Shown here: one piece after another, positions 46,601 to 58,196 of the stretch | Numbering within the stretch: the stretch's first letter is position 1 | Layout: each line of letters opens with the position of its first letter | From: Ottelia alismoides | Lineage: Eukaryota > Streptophyta > Magnoliopsida > Alismatales > Hydrocharitaceae | Assembly (NCBI GenBank): GCA_037367405.1 | Contig: JAZKJV010010526.1 | Location: forward strand, 1,390,501-1,454,500 | DNA: 64,000 nucleotides | Direction: 5' to 3' | The notes under the pieces: model-generated | Databases searched by the model: none | Seen by the model: the letters and a program-made list of their open reading frames with translations, nothing else | Told to the model about the DNA's origin: nothing | Made by a program: the position numbers and the translations under genes

Positions 46601-47940
46601 TTCACCTGATCTAGAACTTATTAGAGAGATCATCCAAGATGTGCCGAACTATGTTGTCGATTCCCGACCATGGTATGCCAACATGGTGAATTGTCTTGTC
46701 TCCAAGCAAGATCCCTAGGATTGGACTAAGAGCAGTATTGACCAACTAAAGTCGGATTCAAGGAAATGTCGTTGCGAGGATCCAATTCATTTCTTTGAAG
46801 GGCCGGATTGTGTCTAGAGAAGGTGTATTCCTCGAGATGAATACCAGAGTGTCCTCCCACATTGTCATTGTCTTGAGGCTAGAGGACACCATTCAGGAAA
46901 AAAACTGCACATGAGGTGCTTCAATGTGGACTCTTTTGGCCAACCTTGTTTAGAGATGCCACTGATTTTATACGATCGTGCCCTGTTTGTCAAAGGATGG
47001 GAGGGATGGTTTGTAATAGAGATGAGATGTCCATGCAACATGTGATTTTCTGTGATATTTTTGATGAATGGGGCACATATTTCATGGGTCCCTTTCCCAA
47101 TAGCCATGGCTTTGAGTAAATCTTGTTAGCGGTCGAATACCTTTTTATATGTATGGAGGCTATCCCAACCCGAGCCCTGAATAGTAGGGTTGTCCGTAAG
47201 TTCATAATGGCTCACATCATTTCATGGTTTGGGGTTCCAAATGTTTTAATATCAAGTGGGGGTAGCCATTTGTGAACAGAGAGATGAAATCATTAGCTAT
47301 GGACTATAAGTTTTAACATCGAGTGACTAGTCCTTACCACCCTCAATCAAACAACATGGTAGAGGTTTTCAATAGGGAGGTGAAGAGCATTGTTCATAAT
47401 CTAGTCCGACTAGATAAGAAGAATTGGTCCCAACTTTTGGATCAAGTTCTGTGTGCCTAAAGGACGACATACAAGACCCCTTTGGGCACGTCATCTTTTA
47501 GAATGATATATGGCAAACCATGTAATTTTCTCATTGAATTAATTCACAAGTCTAAGTGGGCAATCAAAAAAATTAACTCGAGTTGCCACTTAAGAATGTT
47601 TTGTAGAGACTTGAACTTAGATGAACTTGTGGAGATCCACAACCTAGCATACGACAACAATATGATCTATAAGGATAAAGTTAAGACATTGCATGATTCG
47701 CATATTAGATGAACGAACTTTGTCCCAAGACAGAAGGTATGGTTGTTTAATGCGATGTTAAAGATCTTCCATGGGAAACATAAGTCTAAATGGACGAGTC
47801 CTTTTATAGACAAGGATGTGCACATAAATGGCAATGTAGAGATATCTAATCTCACAGATGGTGCAACTTCCTTCTTGGTCAATGAAAAGTTTTTGAAACA
47901 CTTTGCCGAATCATTGCCGAATCAAAGGAATGACTGACTC
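46600..47940 (+). pseudogene. Element C integrase
   Basis: The zinc-binding Cys pair is kept (SCPVCQRMGG). The first catalytic Asp is replaced (DEWGTYFMGPF, where A has DFMG), and the second lies in ISSGGSH, where B has ISDGGSH, so two of three catalytic residues are lost. The C-terminal domain at 47482-47937 is partly open (KHKSKWTSPF). Decay is by point change and small shifts. Confidence 0.82.
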
Positions 47941-48124
47941 CGGTTGAAGTTATTAGCTTCACGTTGATTGAATCATTTGTTGACATTTCAGATATAGCAT
48001 GAAGTTGAAACTGAAAGACTCACATCGAACAGATTCAATATCTTCCTGATTCATCTATTCTTTTACTCACTCTAACTATATTATTTTGTGGTTGTGGGTT
48101 CTTTTCTTATTATTTTCTTACTCC

Positions 48125-48497
48125 TAACTTAGGCTTGTGAGAGCTTACATATAGGGGGAATTCCTCCTAGGTATATTCTCCTCAGTCTCTTCATTATTTG
48201 TTAGATTATATACTTAACCTATTTCATGCTAAGTATAGGGAGGATTGAGCCCCTGTTATTCTTGTTACCCTATTCTTTTGTACCCATCTTTGTTGTCTTC
48301 TTATCCTTCACTTAGGCTATTCAAGCTTAAAGTAAAGGGGAGTCTGACATGTTGTGTTATGCATGTTATTCTATATCCTCTTTATGCTTAGTACGAGCTA
48401 TGCCATTCATTCCACTTTGTGCTATGAGGACATAGCACAGTCTAATTATGGGAGTGTGTGCATATATTGCATATATACTTTCCGTCACAGCTCGTAC
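48125..48497 (+). repeat. Stem-loop plus polypurine-tract modules of element C
   Basis: Four decayed modules at about 48125-48158, 48207-48243, 48308-48340 and 48382-48453. Each has a CTTAG-type left arm, a CTTA or CTAAGTAT-type right arm and a G-run. A long-range stem pairs GTACGAGCTATG (48391-48402) with CACAGCTCGTAC (48486-48497), 11 of 12 pairs. The order matches B. Confidence 0.78.
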
Positions 48498-48559
48498 TTT
48501 CACATATTTTGTATATTTATTTTGGGCTATGTATATGGGGATTTGAAAACTTTATGTAA

Positions 48560-48821
48560 AAATAATTTTAAAAATGTTTGGAAAATTTAAATATATTTTA
48601 CTTAGTTTAGAAAATGTTTTACAAATTATTTTCGATTGGTATAGTGTTGTTTTGACTATATATTCATTATTTTCTATATATATTTACAAATATCCTTACT
48701 AAAAAATAAAAAATTATGAAATGAAAAAAACGAAAATGAAATAGGAAAAAAAATTAAAAATCAAACCTTACTTTAGTTTTCTAATAGAACTCTTATTTTT
48801 AGAAAGGGTGCATTGGGTGTA
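48560..48821. other. End of element C, AT-rich
   Basis: No gene. The spacer style of the element continues to about 48720 and then gives way to unassigned sequence. GTGTA at 48817-48821 is the left target duplication of element D. Confidence 0.5.
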
Positions 48822-51800
48822 TGATGAAACATGTTCTACGAGGGTCTAATGTGGTCTACACAAGGCGAGACCCATAATTTCGTTGAGGGACCGCTCATAA
48901 AACCCGAATGTTAATAAAAAAATTAGCCCACATAAGATGAAGTAAGGCTAAGAAGAAATATAACTCTACAAAATGTATGTATAGTACAAGTATGTAGAGA
49001 TCGAACACAGGGAACATACATGATAGACTGGGAAATTAAGTTCCAAAAATTTGTCCTCTCAGTCTCTTTTATATATATATTGGTGGGGTTTAATTATATA
49101 TTTTTTATGGATTTTTATTTTATTTATTTTATTTATTTTTTAAATTTTATAATTTTTATTTCCTTTTTTTATTTTTTGATTTTTAATTTGCCTTTTCTTT
49201 TTATTAAAATAAATACAAATATAAATAATAATATAGATAATATAGATAATATATGTATATGAAATAAAGATAAAATCTTGAAAATACCCTAAGGTACAAT
49301 GTTTTTCATTTCTTTATGGGAATTAAAAATATTTTGGTATGTTCTAGACTAATAATATTATTACTACCAATATAAGTAAATATAGTTATATAAATATACA
49401 TGGCAATTTATATTTATAATAGAACTATAATTATTTAAAAATTGAGGAGATAAAATGTTTTAATTTTTTTATATTTTTATCTATAATTTGATATTGTTCA
49501 TAGAATTTTTGTTAATGTTTTTGTATTTTTAATTGAATAGAAATGTCAAAATAATGAATTATATTAATTAGCCGAATTGTTTTAGGAGTTGAATATAGAT
49601 AAAAGTCCCAAAATTTCCCAAAACTATTTTTAATATATGATATATATAATAAACAAAATTTATAAATAGAAGTGACTATTTTTGGATTTTTAAGGAATTG
49701 TTTATAATTTTTATAAGGATTCTGGAGCATTTTATTTTTTAGTAGATTTCTTTTGTTATTTTTATTTTGGTCCGTAGTTGAAAAATACAATAATGCATAA
49801 AACCTATTTTTTGGGAATTTTAAAAGATAATTTTATTTATTTTTTTTCATTTTTAAAATTAGACAAGAAATAAATGCTCTGTTTTTTATTTTTAATACAT
49901 AGGAAGATTGAATAAAATGCCATAACAATGTATGTGATACAATACATTCTAAGGCATCTATATTAATTTTCCTATGAATTTTTAAACAAATAAAAATGAA
50001 CAAAATTAAATAAACGCCTAAAAGGGACCTATTTGTAATTAACATAAACTATTCCACGATTCCATAACTCCCCCTAAAAACTTATGAGCAAAAAGCATAA
50101 AGTGCCCAAAGATATTCCCTAATACACACGCCGACAAAGGTATATTTGCTTATATCAAAAGCTTATAAGGCAACAATGGAATTTACCAATAAAATTTACA
50201 CTAAATCTTCACACTTCATTACTAAAAAATAACAAAAACGTGGAGGGGTTTAGGTACAAAATGGCCACTCACCTCATGTAGGTGTCATGGCCTGGGCCTA
50301 AATGTAATAAACACAGAGCTACGGGTCCAAGTTATAAATAATACAAAAATTATTGAACTGCAGATGAAAGTTTCTATGTTTAAATTAAAATATAAAAGCA
50401 AAAAATGTATATGGCAAAATTACCCCCACTATGCGCGCGGGTGCACGATCCTGATCACTTCACTAAAACATGTGCCACCTCACTAATGCTCGATTCCGAC
50501 TTGTGTATGGGCATGCATGATTAGATCTCCAAGGAGATCAGACGGTGTTGGATACACTCGATCCGATGGTGACGATTAAACCTGTGGAGTGTTCTCATCA
50601 GACGACTTGGAAAGGCTCTAGAAGAAAACATGAAGAATAGCTCTAAGGCGAGCTTCGACCTACCCTCCTATGTGCCTCTGGCCAACTTCTTCACTAATGA
50701 TGGGCACTATTGACAACTGGGATGATTCCACGATGGATGGAGGATTCAAAATTGTCCAGACCTCATCGATGGTGGCTTCAAAATGCGTTCACACTAAGCA
50801 ACCTGGAGGACCTTGAACTGATGCCAAAAACAACTTGAATGAGGCCTTCAAGCCTCCTAACATGCATGGTTATCTTAAGCACCGAGAGTCCTGGGGGCCT
50901 TATTGAATGGAGATGGAGTGGAAATGGATTGGGGTAAATGGGTTCTAGTGATGGTGATGGAAGGAACCTCGATGGCTTGATCTTGGGGGTATCGAGGTGA
51001 GCGAAGGTGGTCAGGAGGTGGAGAAGCAAAGGGGGAGTAGAATGGTGGTGGAGATGAGTCACAACAAGGCAAAACACAATGAGGATCAGTGGCCGGAGCC
51101 CTAGCTCCGATGTACTTTAAAAATGGGGATCTACACTACTGCAGTAACATAATGCTTAAACTAAAGACATAATCTAAATGCTAAGAGGAAATGCTACCTA
51201 GAAATGTGAGAAAGGAAGCTCGAACTTGCGGTGGCAAGGAGCTCTAGAACCACGTACGGGCGGAGCTCTAACGAAGGTGGATCGAGTACTTCGGCACCTA
51301 CAGCTCGCTACAGATCAGGCAAAAAGGAGGCTGCTACTCTCCTCAACTCGTTGGGCTATGGATACGAGGAGTTCATTGGGGAAAACATATATCAAAAATA
51401 AATATGGGGGTTGAGGTGGAGGTATATGTACATGAAGTGATTCGAGAACGGATTCTACTCGAGGCAATGATCTACCGATCGATGTTTCACATCCATCGAT
51501 CGATGTTTCGTGTGTCGTGGAGGAACAAAGATCGGGGGACAGAAGTCAAGAAGGAATAAAGACGAAATGGTGAAAGACTCAAGTGGGAAAAATCGAAGAA
51601 CAAGAGGTCTAGCATCTGACAGACGTGGACCAAGGGAGGGGTGGAAAGATGACCAAGAGTCAAGGAAGACTGTGCCCCTATTGGTCCACATATGTACACT
51701 ACATGATAAAAAATAATTAAAATCCTTTATTAATTCGACTAAAAACAGTAAATGATTTTATTATTTTTTTATTAAAAAAATATTTATTATTTAAAGTAGT

Positions 51801-52508
51801 ATTTTACTCTGATTTTTAGTTATTTTTACAAGTTTATTTATTGTACGTTTACTTTTACAAGTGCAAGTATAGGTATATTCACCTATGTATTGGTTATTTT
51901 ATTTTAATTTTCTATTTTCTATTTTTTATTTTATCTGCATATTTTATATATTTATAACTTATTTTAATACTTATAAATATTTTTTATTATATTTTTCTAT
52001 GATGATTTGTACAGTTAAATAAATATATGTATTTATTATATAGTTGTTTATATACATAATTCATCTATATATTTTGTATGTTTATTTATTTTGTTGTATT
52101 TTTAATGAATTTGCTTTATTCTAATTATGCACATAAAATATAGGTAATATTTACAAAATTCTAAAAATATAAAATGTACAATGAATAAATAAAGTGATTA
52201 TTTTATTCGGGTATTTTATACAATAGGGGTCAAAGGCCCTTATCTCCCCCACTTTATTCCTTGTCGACCCAGTCATCATGATGCATAGGTCTCAGGGTTT
52301 AGGATCTTTCAATACATATGGTAATTCATTTCTTTTTATTTTATTTTCTTTAATGTTTTAATTTAGCTTTAATTACAGTATTTTATACAATATATACATT
52401 GTAAATAATAGATGTTATTTTATGCAATATATTGCTATATACATGAATTTAGGTTTGGGTTTAAAGGTCAAAATGAAAGAATAAAAGGGATGAAATGGAG
52501 ACTCATCA
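48822..52508 (-). repeat. 3' LTR of element D
   Basis: Matches 58197-62150 with many substitutions and indels. On the minus strand it begins TGATGAGTCTCC next to the polypurine tract and ends CA at 48822. Shared landmarks include a segment at about 48999-49060 that recurs at about 58389-58450. The stretch at 52245-52290 is the reverse complement of LTR sequence of element B (about 22595-22670). Confidence 0.88.
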
Positions 52509-52543
52509 CCCCCCTATACTTACATTTGCTTGTCCCTAGCAAA
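52509..52543 (-). promoter_or_regulatory. Polypurine tract of element D with upstream hairpin
   Basis: On the minus strand AGTATAGGGGGG (52520-52509) abuts the LTR. Upstream is a hairpin with arms TTTGCT and AGCAAA (plus-strand positions 52538-52543 and 52525-52530). The inner pairs seen in A and B have decayed here. Confidence 0.8.
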
Positions 52544-52559
52544 CAGTTATTCCTATAAG

Positions 52560-53600
52560 CGCCGAAAAGAAAATAAAGAAAATAAAAAGAATAAATTTGA
52601 TTGATTTTAACTTTTAAAGTTGTCTTCATATAATAAAAGTTTTGAGGCTCAGTCGGACCTTTGGAAAATTAGGTTTGGTGAAACCTTACTGGGTATCAGA
52701 TTTGAAACACAACAACCTCCAAGAACCACAAAACTCTGCCCAAGTCTTCTCAAAAGCTAGGTCATAATAGGTTGATGTCATACGCAATCCCTTATGACTA
52801 TGAGTCTATCATGTACATTCTCTGTGACGTATAGATCCTCTCTCGTGAAGTGGTAAATTCAGGCTTCTCCAATGTGGTGAACCTAATTCCCCAATCCAGC
52901 CACTCTTTCCTCAAGAAGTGAGGTATTCCCTTCTAAGTTCAAGTGAACCTGCTCAAGAAGATGAGGTGGAGAAGAGAATGTATGATAGCCAGTGTAGCTA
53001 CCTATCCCATGATGCTTGACCAGTGTAGCCAAGTCATCCGGTTGCAGGCTCACATGGATATTTGACCTTGAAGCTCATGCTTTCTTATTGACTATGATCA
53101 TACCTACTCCGACAGTAATTGACTTTTCTTTGTTTTTTTCCGTCTATTTTTTTTGGAGTTTTTGATTTTGTATTTTTTTTGAATCCTATATACATTAGCA
53201 TTTACATAAGGACTTTTTCCTCTTGCGCTAGTAGACTATCCCTCTTTTGAAGCATTATTGCAACTCACAACATCATGTCATCAGGACTCATGGCTACTGG
53301 ATCGGGTTGGGGCACAATGGTTGCAATATCGTGACATTATATATTTCCATTCGCTTGAGTCTCATGCCGGCAAATCCTTCCCTCTACCACTTTAACTGAG
53401 TTGAGCAAAGTGAAAGGTTCATGTCTGCGAGTTATGTCACAATCGAAAAGAGTCATGTGTGTGTTCTGAAATATTCTACTTAGGAGGTCAAGATGACACT
53501 TACCATAGTCTTGTGGTCTAAAAGAATTAAGTCTAGTAGACCTGAAGCATCTCAATTCCAGTTACTATATGGTTCCAGTGATTAAGTGGATTATGGTCCA
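52560..53600 (-). other. Conserved 3' non-coding block of element D
   Basis: Reverse complement of the block in A and B. Landmarks on the plus strand are CCCCAATCCAGC near 52890, a GGTATTCCCTTCTAAGTTC segment near 52922, GTGTAGCTACCTATCCC near 52993 and GACTATCCCTCTTTTGAAGC near 53235. It is retained in an element with no genes. Confidence 0.75.
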
Positions 53601-53649
53601 ATCAAGCTCCAATCTTTGGATCTTATTTAGACTAGATCAATTATCATCA

Positions 53650-54400
53650 TCAATATGAAAACATCAAATGCTTGTGTACAATGCAAGAGAAACTCTATTT
53701 ATGAAGTAATTTCTTATTTTGATTTTTCTATGGATTTTTGGAAATTGTTTTGCAAATTTTTATGCTGGTTTTTGAAAAGATTTTGAAAATGTTTTTGTAT
53801 TTTTAATTTTGCAGATTTCTAGAGATTTTATAACAAGTGTTAATGAAAGAGATATATATAGTTATTTACACGGGAGTACTTCTATATTTACAAGGGTTAT
53901 GGGTTTTTTACACATGAAATTTGCACGATTTTACATACAACTTTTATACAATTTGTAAGTTTTATTTGAGCAATTATTTACAAGATTCTCAAAATATTTG
54001 AAAACTTTTTTGCAACATTTTGAAAGTTCATTTATACAAATAATTTTGACAAACATTTTTACAAACATACAAACAATTAATATCATGTTGCAAATATTTA
54101 TCAAACATTATATATAGATTTTTCAGAAAAATTTGCAACCAATTTTCAAATCATTTGCGACTAGATTTTCAAAAATCTTATTTACAAAAAAATAAATTTT
54201 ACAAGCAAAAGATATTTGTAAAGATTTGAGGACATTTTCTAAAGTTTTCCAAATAATCCTCAAAACATTTTCAAGACATTTTCCAACCATTTTTCATATA
54301 ATTTTGCAAAAATAAAGATTTTTCAAGAAGTTTATACATATTTATATTGTTTTTTTCATTACGATTAATTATTTATATTTTAGCCATCTTATTCAAAAAT
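53650..54400 (-). other. AT-rich spacer of element D
   Basis: On the minus strand the same class of short AT-rich repeats as at 35740-36560 in B (TGTGAAAA, TTTGAAAA variants). No gene is seen. Confidence 0.6.
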
Positions 54401-54407
54401 ATGAAAT

Positions 54408-54912
54408 TACATGTTATGGCTAAAGTATATACAACGTATATATGACCCCCCATACATAGCTCGTACTATGTCCTCATATCAAAGAGAAAAGAAGAAGGCA
54501 TAACTCGTACTGAGTATAGAAGAGCCTATACTACAACGATGAAAGAATGAGAAGTCGACCACCTCCCATACATAGAATTAATTAATCCTAAGTACAGAAG
54601 ATGGTATAAAACATGCAAAGGGGATTCGAGGGTGGGAAAAAAGATCAACAACTCAGTTCGTCTCCCCCTATACTTAGGGTAAAAGATACTTAAGTATAGA
54701 TAGAAATATCAACAAGAGAGGAGACATGTGAGGGGATTAGGAAATCGATAAAAAGAGAAAACACTTTGGGGTAATGTACGCATCGCTCCGCTTATAGTTA
54801 GAGTAAGATATCCTAAATATAGGCAACAACAAGAGTGATGAAACGAAAAAATAGAAAGAACTACTCTATCTACACCCCCTATACGTAGGACAAGGTATCT
54901 CCTAAGTATAGA
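54408..54912 (-). repeat. Stem-loop plus polypurine-tract modules of element D
   Basis: Five modules on the minus strand at about 54874-54912, 54786-54823, 54663-54701, 54562-54597 and 54446-54520. The clearest is at 54663-54701, where a CTTA-type left arm pairs with CCTAAGTATAG followed by GGGGG. The long-range stem survives in part: GTTATG with CATAAC (plus-strand 54499-54504 and 54413-54418). Confidence 0.8.
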
Positions 54913-54979
54913 CACACACATCAGGCGGTAGATATGGGGTGTAGGACAAACAGAAGAAAGACAGAGTGGAAGCTGAAAC

Positions 54980-57440
54980 ACATATATACAAGAGATGCAA
55001 TTTGTTGAGGTGCCTCTGAACGATCGCTTGGTTTTGCTCCCCTAGATGGGCATAAAATTAGGAGAGCTTTGTGTCATGGTTTAAAACATCATCAGTCACA
55101 CGAATGCCATACTCTTGCCATCGTCTCATCGTGAGAATGATGATGCAATCACAAAGACCCACATATGTAATGCAATGGGTGTATACAACTGGAAGAAAAG
55201 AATCGAAACTAACTAGGGTCTGGTGGTTCATAAGAAATCATCATCGTGTAGTAATGGAGTGAATGATGAAAGCTGGTGAAATCAAACATGGAGAAGGAGA
55301 CTCTTTAAGCATGTATCATCCTCATGTAAAGATCAGGAGACTCTTTAAGCAACTGAGCGATGGACATATGGTCAAAAGATCAAGGAAATCATCGAATGTC
55401 GCAAAACATGGATCATCCTCACGAGGGTCATCAAGGAGAACATGCTCAAAGGAGTCACAAAATCTAATGACTCAGTCTCTACAGTCTACAGACCAGCTGC
55501 ACAGTCAGTTGGTGAGACCGAGTACCTAGAAATTGTTGCATCCACTCATAAAAAATCCTCGAGGCGTAATTCAAGGTAATGAATGGAAAGCAATGTCATG
55601 CTAGAATCATCACTCTCATCTTTAAAAAAGGATCATACTCATCGATCGGGAGGATGTAAGGTTGCTGATAGGGGTCAAGATGATGTGGCATATGAAAATG
55701 TAGGTCCTCACCATGTTACATCCAATCTAATGGCTCAGTATATGTATCAATTTTTCAATGTGCTTTATGGGGATATGGAAGTCAGAGGGAGGAAAGTAGA
55801 TTGACTAATAGTAAGGATGATATAATGTGGGTTACGACCCAGTATCATGAGGTACCACCAAAGATGGTACAACAGGCTCCTGGAAGATAATGTGCATAAC
55901 AGATTCAAGGGTCGGTATGGAGAAATGGAAGTGGAAAACACTCGATATCATCATCCTTAATCAATATTGCCTCAAAGAGCACTTCCTCATCCTTGTGTGC
56001 AACCAAAGAAATATCAATGATGGAATCACACAAATTGGATCCAAAATCTGCAAAGGAAACACACTCATTTCTACCTAGTTCACACAGATCATCATTATCC
56101 TCAAAGTGGGACTTATCATATTCCATAACATCCCTAGCGAAAAGAGAACAAGTAGGGTGGGCAAGATATACGAGACAAGAGTGCGGATAATACTCCAACC
56201 ACACGTGGGTTGAGGTCTAACCAGACGAGATAAAATTGTGTCTCAAGAAGAGAGTCATCTTGAGACGGACTAGGGATATTGACTCGACAGTTATATGGGT
56301 GAAAAGAATCCATAAGAGCTAGCTGGAGATAATGATAACCCATGATTACTATGCAGATGACGCTGAACAAGAAAATGGACACAAGAAAGGAAAAGAAGAA
56401 AAGAAGAAAAGTAGAAAAAGACTCAACGATTGATAACTCACAATAAAGAGAAATGTATTTGGATTCACAATCGCCAATCAAAACACAAAGAAAACTCCAA
56501 TTCACCAACTGAACATAATGAGGTTCATGAAAGATGGTCAATTATGTTTTCAATTTAGAGTTAGGTGAATTTCAAACAGGTATTCATGCTCAGAAGTGTA
56601 GTGTCCTAGAGTGTTTGTGTTTTAGTTGGTGTAGCAAACTTACTAGATAACTGAGACCACTTCATCTACGGTCGGAAGCAAGTTCTTGCAGCAAGTAATA
56701 GAGCCAAAGAGCGGACCCAAGTGCATAGGGCACAAGTCCAATGATGGAGGATCTTGTCCTTAATGTGTACGTGCCTCACTCAATAGGAATCCAACATGTA
56801 GACAAGGAGGGAGTTTCTCTTCCCAAAATAAGGAATCCAATTACATTTGATTCTATAGTCAAATAGAATTAGCACTCCTGATTTTATTTTGGTTGTCAAT
56901 TTTTTTCGACATTTTCCATGCACGTGTCCTAACGATGTTTGAATTCCTTTAGAATCATAGGTGATAAAAATCAAGGGGAGAGAGTCGGAAAAGCAATGCA
57001 AACGACAATCACCTTGCTTCCAGCTCTCTTCGCACATGATGTATGTTAAGATAGATGGCACTCACCTTGCTTCCACCTCTATTCGTACATAATGATAAGC
57101 AAGAATTAAAACCTATTCCAGATGCAAATGCAAACTGATGAAAGAGCCCTAAAATAGGAATTGCTATTAAGCGTGAAGAACCAATGCTAATTACATAGAG
57201 ATAGAACACAAAAATCCAACCTTCTAGACTTTTCAATACCCGCCACAATAGGTTATGCAAGCACTATGTAGAGTCTCTCTTGACGCTCGGTTCCAAGTCT
57301 AAGTGAGAAGAAATTAAGATGAACTAAGTCCAAGTGAATATCTATAGGTGCATGCAATAATTATGGTTTTGGACTTAATCTAACGAGCAAGCAATCATAT
57401 GCTGAAGCTCAATAATCAAAAATAAAATAAAAATAAAGTG
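54980..57440 (-). other. Internal region of element D with unrecognised coding traces
   Basis: This occupies the place of gag-pol, which in B is 6.4 kb. Short minus-strand frames exist. One of 99 codons at 55905-56204 is acidic (HFEDNDDLCEL, HKDEEVLFEAILIKDDD). Another series near 55440-55350 reads DDPREDDPCFATFDDFLDLL. Neither matches gag, protease, RT, RNase H or integrase. They could be remnants of an acidic linker or captured sequence. Plus-strand frames at 55071-55804 are taken as shadows. Confidence 0.45.
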
Positions 57441-57445
57441 AAAAA

Positions 57446-58037
57446 CTAAAAGTGTAGAAAAAATATATAAAAAATGAAAAATAACAAGAAAAATTGATGA
57501 CACCCCCATATTAACAGACACTCATGCAATGGACCTTGTGAAGCGTAGTGTCTTATAGAGTTCAAAATCATTACGACTTTAATGTCTATCTCTTCCTTTA
57601 AATTAAAAACAAAAATAAAAACAAACTACAAAGTGGCACTACCTTCAAAAATCTCATAGACTTCTTTTGTTGTTCTCATCTATCATTTTTTGCTGAAAAG
57701 CCAACTCCACTTCATGTGGGTGCGTAGGCCTCCTAGAAGTACAAAAAGTGCAGGAAACAAATATAAAAAATGAAAAATAACGAGAAAAATCGATGACGCC
57801 CCCATGTTAACAGACACTCATGCAATGGACCTTGTGAAGAGTAGTGTCTTAGAGAGTTCAAAATCATTACGACTTTAATGTCTCTCTCTTCCTTTAAATT
57901 GCAAATAAAAATAAAAATAAACTACAAAGTGGCACTACCTTCAAAAATCTCCTCGACTTCTTTTGTTGTTCTCTTCTATCATCTTGTGCTGAAAAGCCAA
58001 CTCCACTTCATGTGGATGCGTAGGCCTCCTAGAAGTA
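57446..58037 (-). repeat. 296-bp tandem duplication in element D leader
   Basis: Two adjacent copies, about 57446-57741 and 57742-58037. For example, GATGACACCCCCAT at 57496 recurs as GATGACGCCCCCAT at 57792, and CCTCCTAGAAGTA closes both copies. Copies are close to each other, so the duplication is younger than much of the LTR divergence. Confidence 0.88.
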
Positions 58038-58176
58038 TCTCCCTTGCTCAGGGTTCCCTCGCAACAAGATCTAACAAAGAACAGGGTTAGACAGTTCAAA
58101 ATTAATCAAATAAAATGAGAAATAAATAAATAAAAAATAGACAAGAGGAACACAAAATAAATCTATACGTTATTTC

Positions 58177-58194
58177 TCCCCAGCAAATGCACCA
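58177..58194 (-). promoter_or_regulatory. Primer-binding site of element D (decayed tRNA-Asp type)
   Basis: On the minus strand TGGTGCATTTGCTGGGGA starts two bases after the LTR's CA. It matches the PBS of B at 15 of 18 bases, the changes being mainly transitions expected from decay. Confidence 0.8.
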
Positions 58195-58196
58195 TT

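Larger units (their letters stand above)
43150..48821 (+). mobile_element. Element C: old Athila-like remnant without LTRs
   Basis: A gag-tail to integrase series followed by the hairpin modules, all plus strand and dense with stops and shifts. Both ends are cut: the series starts within the Gln-rich tail of gag, and it stops after the hairpin modules, where element D begins. Residues are closer to A than to B in several places (DNG protease, SCPVCQRMGG integrase motif). It is the most decayed gypsy copy in the window. Confidence 0.85.

Noticed and set aside
55071..55804. Plus-strand frames within element D
   Set aside because: They are short, lie antisense to the element and have no family match.
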